NCBI GenBank assembly: GCA_964420365.1
Contig: CAYQTA010000022.1
Location: 1 to 43,871, forward strand
DNA from: JAMOQA01 sp964420365
GTDB taxonomy: Bacteria; Acidobacteriota; Polarisedimenticolia; J045
DNA: 43,871 nucleotides
Direction: 5' to 3'
Made by a program: the position numbers and the translations under genes. Under the pieces are notes generated by a model. The model made no database searches. It was given only the letters and a program-made list of their open reading frames with translations, and was not told where the DNA came from. Positions 39,126 through 43,871 of this stretch are shown piece by piece (within the stretch, counting starts at the first letter, position 1; each line of letters starts with the position of its first letter).

Positions 39126-39141
39126 GGGGCCGTCCGGCCCC
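39126..39141 (+). terminator. Hairpin between rpsB and tsf
   Basis: GGGGCC (39126-39131), GTCC loop, GGCCCC (39136-39141). A partial attenuator at this position is common in rpsB-tsf operons and would reduce EF-Ts relative to S2. No T tract follows. Confidence 0.45.
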
Positions 39142-39158
39142 GTGACGAGGATGGAACG

Positions 39159-39758
<600 letters not shown>

Positions 39759-39760
39759 TC

Positions 39761-39775
39761 CCCCCCGGCGGGGGG
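39761..39775 (+). terminator. C6/G6 hairpin between tsf and pyrH
   Basis: CCCCCC (39761-39766), GGC, GGGGGG (39770-39775), beginning 2 bases after the tsf stop (39756-39758). The 3-base loop makes it tight. Possible attenuator between the translation genes and pyrH-frr. Confidence 0.4.
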
Positions 39776-39813
39776 TGTCCGCGCGGGCGGTCCCCCGGTG
39801 GAGGACGGGCGCG

Positions 39814-40566
39814 GTGGAGACGGACACGGCTGGATCCGGGCCGGAACGCGGCGGGCTGCGCTGGCGGCGCATCCTGCTGAAGTTGAGCGGGGAGGCCCTG
39901 ATGGGCTCCCGGGAGTTCGGAATCGACCCGGAGGTCGTCGACGCCGTCGCCGCCGAGGTGGCCGAGGTTCACGCCCTCGGGGTCCAGGTCGGGATCGTCA
40001 TCGGGGGAGGGAACATCTTTCGGGGGGTGGCGGCCGCCGCCCGCGGCACCGTCGACCGGGTCACCGGGGACCAGATGGGCATGCTGGCCACGGTGATCAA
40101 CTCGCTTGCCTTCCAGGACGCCCTCGAGAAGCACGGCGTTCCCACGCGGGTCCTCTCGGCGATCGAGATGAACAAGGTCGCCGAGCCGTTCATCCGTCGG
40201 CGCGCGATCCGGCACCTGGAGAAGGGCCGGGTGATCGTCGTCGCCGCCGGGACCGGAAATCCCTACTTCACCACCGATACGGCCGCCGCGCTCCGGGCGA
40301 TGGAGATCCGGGCCGAGGTCGTCCTCAAGGCCACCAAGGTCGACGGGATCTACGACCGGGACCCGGAGAAGGACCCGGCGGCCCGGAAGATCGACGAGAT
40401 CACCTACCGGGAGGTCCTCGAGCGGCGTCTCGCCGTGATGGACGCGACGGCGATCTCTCTCTGCATGGACAACCACCTGCCGATCATCGTCTTCAACCTC
40501 CGGAAGAGGGGGAACATCCTCGCCGTCGTCCGGGGAGAGAGGGTCGGTTCCCTCGTCAAGGAGTGA
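39814..40566 (+). CDS. pyrH: UMP kinase
   Basis: A 250-residue cytosolic kinase converting UMP to UDP with ATP. Landmarks: K-L-S-G-E-A-L near residue 25, G-G-G-N-I-F-R-G, D-Q-M-G-M-L-A-T-V-I-N-S-L-A, A-A-G-T-G-N-P-Y-F-T-T-D-T, K-A-T-K-V-D-G-I-Y-D-R-D-P, and D-N-H-L-P-I-I-V-F. GTG 39814 has GGAGG 9 bases upstream and gives a length near the family norm; GTG 39775 lies inside the C6/G6 hairpin. frr follows after 5 bases. Confidence 0.96.
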   Translation: METDTAGSGPERGGLRWRRILLKLSGEALMGSREFGIDPEVVDAVAAEVAEVHALGVQVGIVIGGGNIFRGVAAAARGTVDRVTGDQMGMLATVINSLAFQDALEKHGVPTRVLSAIEMNKVAEPFIRRRAIRHLEKGRVIVVAAGTGNPYFTTDTAAALRAMEIRAEVVLKATKVDGIYDRDPEKDPAARKIDEITYREVLERRLAVMDATAISLCMDNHLPIIVFNLRKRGNILAVVRGERVGSLVKE

Positions 40567-40571
40567 CCGCG

Positions 40572-41129
40572 ATGCTGGACGAGCTGTTCGAGAAGACCGA
40601 GAAGCGGATGGACCAGTCCGTCGATGCCGTGAAGCGGGAGCTCGCTTCCCTGCGGACCGGGCGGGCGAGCCTGTCGATCCTCGAGGGCGTGATGGTCGAC
40701 TACTACGGCCAGCCGACGCCGATCAACCAGATGTGCAAGCTCTCGATCCCCGATCCCGGGATGATCGTCGCCCAGCCCTTCGACCCGTCGACGATCGCCG
40801 CGGTGGAGAAGGCGATCCAGGCCGCCGACCTCGGCCTGAACCCGAGCAATGACGGGAAGGTCGTGCGGATCCCGATCCCGCCCCTGACCGACGAGCGGCG
40901 GAAGCAGCTGGTCAAGAAGGTCAAGCAGATCGCCGAGGAAGGACGGACCGCGGTTCGCCAGATCCGGCGGGATGCCAACGAGACGATCCGCAGGCTGGAG
41001 AAGGACGGCGAGGTCGGCCAGGACGAAGCCCACCGGGCGACGGAGCGGGTCCAGAAGCTGACCGACGAGCACGTGAAGGCGATCGACGAGCTGGCCAGGG
41101 AGAAGGAAAAGGAGCTGATGGAGTTCTGA
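40572..41129 (+). CDS. frr: Ribosome recycling factor
   Basis: A 185-residue factor that with EF-G splits post-termination ribosomes. Landmarks: M-D-Q-S-V-D-A-V-K-R-E-L-A-S-L-R-T-G-R-A-S near the start, V-D-Y-Y-G-Q-P-T-P-I-N-Q, I-P-I-P-P-L-T-D-E-R-R-K-Q-L-V-K, and the C-terminal D-E-H-V-K-A-I-D-E-L. The stop overlaps the ispDF ATG (TGATG). Confidence 0.98.
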   Translation: MLDELFEKTEKRMDQSVDAVKRELASLRTGRASLSILEGVMVDYYGQPTPINQMCKLSIPDPGMIVAQPFDPSTIAAVEKAIQAADLGLNPSNDGKVVRIPIPPLTDERRKQLVKKVKQIAEEGRTAVRQIRRDANETIRRLEKDGEVGQDEAHRATERVQKLTDEHVKAIDELAREKEKELMEF

Positions 41130-42322
41130 TGGCCGGGGAGGCCGCGGTCGTCCTCCTGGCCGCCGGGAGCGGGTCCCGGCTCGGGGCCGGCCGTCCCAAG
41201 GCGCTCGTCCCGGTTGCGGGCCGTCCCCTCGTCGTCCACTCGCTGCGCACGATCGCGCGCAGCGGGCTCTTCTCCGAGGTGGTCCTCGTCGTACCTCCGG
41301 GGGCCGCCGGGAGGGAGGTCGCGCTGCTCGCGCGGACGCTCCTCGACGGCCTGCCTGCCCCGGTGCCGGTCCTGCGGGTGACCGAGGGAGGGAATCGCCG
41401 GAGGGACTCGGTCCGCCGGGGCCTCGCGGCCTGTCCCCGGGCCTCCCACGTCCTGGTCCACGATGCGGCCCGCCCCCTTGCCGGTCCCGAGCTCTTCCGG
41501 CGGATCCTCGAGGCCGCCGCCCGTCACGGGGCGGCGGTGCCGCTCGTTCCCGTGGCGGATGCCCTGGTCCGGGAGGAGGACGGGTTCGCCGCGGAGGACG
41601 TCGCCCGGGGGAGCCTCCGGGCGGTCCAGACGCCCCAGGGGTTCCGGCGGGACCTCCTGCTGCGCGCCCACGATGCCGCGGACCCGTCCTGGGACGCGCC
41701 GGACGACGGGGCCCTGGTCCGGCGGTTCGGGGCCCCGGTTGCGGGGGTCCCGGGAGAGAGGACGAACCTCAAGGTGACCTGGCCGGAGGACCTGCTCCTG
41801 GCCGGCCGGTTGCTCGGGGGAGGGGAGGCGATGGAGACCAGGGTCGGGTTCGGCTGGGACGTCCACCGGATGGTCGAGGGGCGTCCCCTCGTGCTCGCCG
41901 GGGTCACGGTCGACCCGGACGTCGGTCCCCTGGGTCACTCGGACGGGGATCCGCTCTCGCACGCGATCGTCGATGCGCTCCTCGGGGCGGCTGCCCTCGG
42001 GGACATCGGGACCCATTTCCCGGACGACGACCAGGCGTTCGCCGGGGCGCCGGGCCCGGAGCTGCTGGTCCGCACCCGGAGGATCCTCGAGGGGGCGGGG
42101 TGGGCTCCCTGGCAGGTCGACGCGGTCCTCGTTCTCGACCGGCCGAAGCTCGCCCCCTTCCGGGAGCGGATCCGGGAGGCACTGGCCCGGGTCCTCCGGC
42201 TGCCCGCGGGCAGGGTGTCCCTCAAGGCGAAGCGGACGGAGGGACTCGGCTCCCTCGCGGGTGGCCGGGGGATTGCCTGCCACGCCGTCGCCCAGGTGCG
42301 GCGGACCGAGGGGCGCGGGTGA
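41129..42322 (+). CDS. ispDF: Bifunctional IspD-IspF (MEP pathway)
   Basis: A 397-residue fusion carrying steps 3 and 5 of the MEP isoprenoid pathway. Residues 1-232 are IspD (MEP cytidylyltransferase): L-A-A-G-S-G-S-R-L-G, P-K-A-L-V-P, H-D-A-A-R-P and a late T-N-L-K-V-T-W-P-E-D. From about 235 is IspF (MECDP synthase): G-W-D244-V-H246 metal ligands, L-A-G-V-T-V, L-G-H-S-D-G-D, S-H-A-I-V-D-A-L-L-G-A, G-D-I-G-T-H-F-P and K-A-K-R-T-E-G-L-G. A purine-rich GGGGGAGGGGAGGCG precedes an internal ATG at 41831, so IspF alone might also be made. The ATG at 41129 overlaps the frr stop; the stop overlaps the next GTG. Confidence 0.95.
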   Translation: MAGEAAVVLLAAGSGSRLGAGRPKALVPVAGRPLVVHSLRTIARSGLFSEVVLVVPPGAAGREVALLARTLLDGLPAPVPVLRVTEGGNRRRDSVRRGLAACPRASHVLVHDAARPLAGPELFRRILEAAARHGAAVPLVPVADALVREEDGFAAEDVARGSLRAVQTPQGFRRDLLLRAHDAADPSWDAPDDGALVRRFGAPVAGVPGERTNLKVTWPEDLLLAGRLLGGGEAMETRVGFGWDVHRMVEGRPLVLAGVTVDPDVGPLGHSDGDPLSHAIVDALLGAAALGDIGTHFPDDDQAFAGAPGPELLVRTRRILEGAGWAPWQVDAVLVLDRPKLAPFRERIREALARVLRLPAGRVSLKAKRTEGLGSLAGGRGIACHAVAQVRRTEGRG

Positions 42323-43095
42323 GCGAGGGGGGACTCGTCTTCGGCTACCACGCCGTGCGGACCGCCCTCGAGCAGCACCCGCGGCGGGTCGAGCGGGTCT
42401 GGCTCGCCCGGGGCCAGCGGGACGGGCGGACCCGGCGGCTCGTCACCCTCGCCCGCCGGGCCGGCGTGCCCTATCACCAGGTTCCCCGGGAGGCACTCGA
42501 CCGGCTGGCCCGCGGGGTGAGCCACCAGGGGGTGGGGGCCCGGGTGGCGGAGATCGATCTCCTGGGAGAGGACGAGCTGATCGCCCGGCTTTCGCCATCG
42601 TCTGTTGTCCTCGTCCTGGACGGGGTCGAGGATCCCCGGAACCTGGGTGCGATCGTCCGCTCGGCCGCCGCGTTCGGCGCCGACGGGATCTTCCTCCCCG
42701 CGATGCACTCCTGCGGGCTCAGCCCGGTGGTCGCGCGGACCGCCCAGGGGGGCCTGGAGATGGTCCCCGTTGCCCGGGCGGGCAACCTGGGGCGGCTGCT
42801 GGAGTCGTTGCAGGAGCGGGGGATCGTACCCATCGCCCTCGATCCGGAGGGGGCGGTGTCCCCCTGGGAGGCCGACCTCCGGGGTGCCGCCTGCCTCGTG
42901 GTGGGCGGGGAAGGGCGGGGGATCCGCCGCGGGGTGCTCGCCCGGTGTCCCGTGAGGGTTCGCATCCCGATCCGCCCGGAAATCGGGTCGCTGAACGTCT
43001 CGGTCGCCGCCGGGATCGTCCTGGCCGAGGCCGCCCGGCAGCGTGGAGGCCCCGCGGGGGCCGGGCCCACGGAAAATCCGCCCGAAGTTCCTTGA
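42319..43095 (+). CDS. rlmB: 23S rRNA methyltransferase RlmB-like (SpoU/TrmH family)
   Basis: A 258-residue SPOUT methyltransferase, probably making 2'-O-methylguanosine in 23S rRNA. An N-terminal L30e-like substrate-binding domain (about 1-85; L-V-F-G-Y-H-A-V-R-T-A-L) precedes the knotted catalytic domain with motif 1 L-D-G-V-E-D-P-R-N-L-G-A-I-V-R-S, motif 2 L-V-V-G-G-E-G-R-G-I and motif 3 I-G-S-L-N-V-S-V-A-A-G-I. TrmH versus RlmB cannot be strictly separated, but the N-terminal domain favours RlmB. GTG overlaps the ispDF stop; its TGA stop lies in the -35 of the tRNA-tuf promoter. Confidence 0.88.
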   Translation: MSEGGLVFGYHAVRTALEQHPRRVERVWLARGQRDGRTRRLVTLARRAGVPYHQVPREALDRLARGVSHQGVGARVAEIDLLGEDELIARLSPSSVVLVLDGVEDPRNLGAIVRSAAAFGADGIFLPAMHSCGLSPVVARTAQGGLEMVPVARAGNLGRLLESLQERGIVPIALDPEGAVSPWEADLRGAACLVVGGEGRGIRRGVLARCPVRVRIPIRPEIGSLNVSVAAGIVLAEAARQRGGPAGAGPTENPPEVP

Positions 43096-43120
43096 CGGCT
43101 CCGGAACCCGCTGCTAGCAT
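43092..43120 (+). promoter_or_regulatory. Promoter of the tRNA-tuf operon
   Basis: TTGACG (43092-43097), 17-bp spacer, TAGCAT (43115-43120), start near 43127, 8 bases before tRNA-Thr. The -35 overlaps the rlmB stop. Confidence 0.75.
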
Positions 43121-43134
43121 TCCGGCTTTGCTGG

Positions 43135-43210
43135 GCTGGCGTAGCTCAGCTGGCAGAGCGGCTGATTTGTAATCAGCGGGTCGGGGGTTCGAGTCCCTCC
43201 GCCAGCTCCA
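43135..43210 (+). tRNA. tRNA-Thr(TGT)
   Basis: A 76-base cloverleaf with acceptor GCTGGCG/CGCCAGC, anticodon TGT at 43168-43170 in loop TTTGTAA, T-loop TTCGAGT and encoded CCA at 43208-43210. It decodes ACA and related threonine codons and is the first gene of the tRNA-tuf operon. Confidence 0.98.
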
Positions 43211-43260
43211 GGGAGAAGGCGGGGGAGGCGAGGCTTCCGCGCCCGCGATTGGCATGCCGT

Positions 43261-43346
<86 letters not shown>

Positions 43347-43424
43347 CCCCTTCCCCCCGGAAGGGATCACAGGAAGGAAGCAGACGAGCCCGGCGGATGC
43401 CCCCGCGGCGGGCCGCGAGGAAGG

Positions 43425-43500
43425 GCGGGAATAGCTCAGTTGGTAGAGCATCAGCCTTCCAAGCTGAGGGTCGCGGGTTCGAGTCCCGTTTCCCGCTCCA
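43425..43500 (+). tRNA. tRNA-Gly(TCC)
   Basis: A 76-base tRNA with acceptor GCGGGAA/TTCCCGC, anticodon TCC at 43458-43460 in loop CTTCCAA, T-loop TTCGAGT and encoded CCA at 43498-43500. Confidence 0.98.
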
Positions 43501-43573
43501 GGTGGCCCGGGCGGGGCGGGCCGAAAGCCGGGCCGGGTACGAGGAAGAAGCGAAGGAGATCCCGGGGCAACGG

Positions 43574-43649
43574 GCCCATGTAGCTCAGCAGGTAGAGCAC
43601 CTCCTTGGTAAGGAGGAGGTCACCAGTTCGAGTCTGGTCATGGGCTCCA
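43574..43649 (+). tRNA. tRNA-Thr(GGT)
   Basis: A 76-base tRNA with acceptor GCCCATG/CATGGGC, anticodon GGT at 43607-43609 in loop TTGGTAA, T-loop TTCGAGT and encoded CCA at 43647-43649. The order Thr-Tyr-Gly-Thr-tuf equals that of the E. coli thrU-tyrU-glyT-thrT-tufB operon. Confidence 0.98.
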
Positions 43650-43731
43650 GCACCCGCCCCGGGAGGAGCGGAACCAGCCACACGACCAAGGCGCCGCCCG
43701 CGATGCGGCCAGCCGGCCGGAGGACCAGGAG

Positions 43732-43871
43732 ATGGCCAAGGAGAAGTTCGAGCGGACGAAGCCGCACGTGAACGTGGGAACGATCGGTCACGTGGACCAC
43801 GGGAAGACGACGCTGACGGCTGCGATCACGCAGGTGCTGGCGAAGTTCAACCCGAGCGTGCAGGTGCGGTC
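43732..43871 (+). CDS. tuf: Elongation factor Tu (3' truncated by window end)
   Basis: The first 46 codons of EF-Tu: start MAKEKFERTKPHVNVG, then the P-loop G-H-V-D-H-G-K-T-T-L-T. EF-Tu delivers aminoacyl-tRNA to the ribosome as a GTPase. A GGAGGA site lies 7 bases before the ATG. It follows tRNA-Thr(GGT) by 82 bases and is presumably cotranscribed with the four tRNAs. The rest lies beyond the window. Confidence 0.98.
   Translation, partial: MAKEKFERTKPHVNVGTIGHVDHGKTTLTAAITQVLAKFNPSVQVR

Overview
This is a high-GC (roughly 70%) bacterial chromosome segment with dense, mostly short-spaced genes and no phage, transposon, integron or CRISPR signature. An LptD homologue with its disulfide cysteines, several lipoproteins and bactofilin indicate a diderm (Gram-negative-type) cell. 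GWxTD-domain, DUF4388 and Ig/Fn3 secreted proteins, a KorAB 2-oxoacid:ferredoxin oxidoreductase and a Gld-like ABC exporter set fit an Acidobacteriota-like (for example Thermoanaerobaculia/Holophagae) or similar deep-branching lineage; that placement is inference from gene content, not a phylogeny.

Layout. 1-90: N-terminal fragment of a membrane protein (minus). 330-2081: secreted propeller/Ig/Fn3 protein. 2041-4364 (minus): small Cys/His protein and a phosphodiesterase-TPR lipoprotein. 4433-8785: DciA-like protein, then a four-gene ABC-2 exporter operon (ATPase, permease, GldG-like, DUF4340). 8790-10445 (minus): GWxTD protein. 10519-16171: HEAT lipoprotein, bactofilin, methyltransferase-like protein, subtilase, DUF4388 protein. 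16197-19137: NYN nuclease (minus), DUF488 protein (plus), and a two-gene glutamine-dependent NAD synthetase split into NadE and a nitrilase-type glutaminase (minus). 19254-22561: Memo-family protein translationally coupled to LptD. 22587-26884: two SDR sugar/NAD(P) enzymes, a phytol-kinase-like/DUF92 fusion and a UbiA prenyltransferase. 26958-30966: small protein, an HTH-TPR regulator coupled to a secreted protein, two small membrane proteins (YtxH and DUF948-like), and an alpha/beta hydrolase. 31025-34089: 2-hydroxyacid dehydrogenase coupled to a degenerate M16-like exported protein. 34282-37163: korAB. 37312-43871: a core information-processing block, rplM-rpsI-rpsB-tsf-pyrH-frr-ispDF-rlmB, then tRNA-Thr/Tyr/Gly/Thr and the start of tuf.

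The right third is a housekeeping block (translation, UMP kinase, MEP isoprenoid pathway). The most distinctive material is the lipid/isoprenoid cassette (22.6-26.9 kb), where a kinase fusion resembling plant VTE5+VTE6 sits next to a UbiA prenyltransferase, with the MEP-pathway enzyme IspDF about 14 kb away. Other points of interest are the split NAD synthetase, a catalytically empty M16-like protein, recurring TAnnnT promoters placed so close to start codons that leaderless mRNAs are expected, and convergent gene pairs whose stop codons lie within palindromes.

Translational coupling is a strong theme: ATGA/GTGA/TGATG overlaps occur at 5816, 8180, 18283, 23459, 28008, 31990, 37758, 41129 and 42319. 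No gene-free stretch exceeds 300 bases; the longest are 91-329 and 34090-34281.
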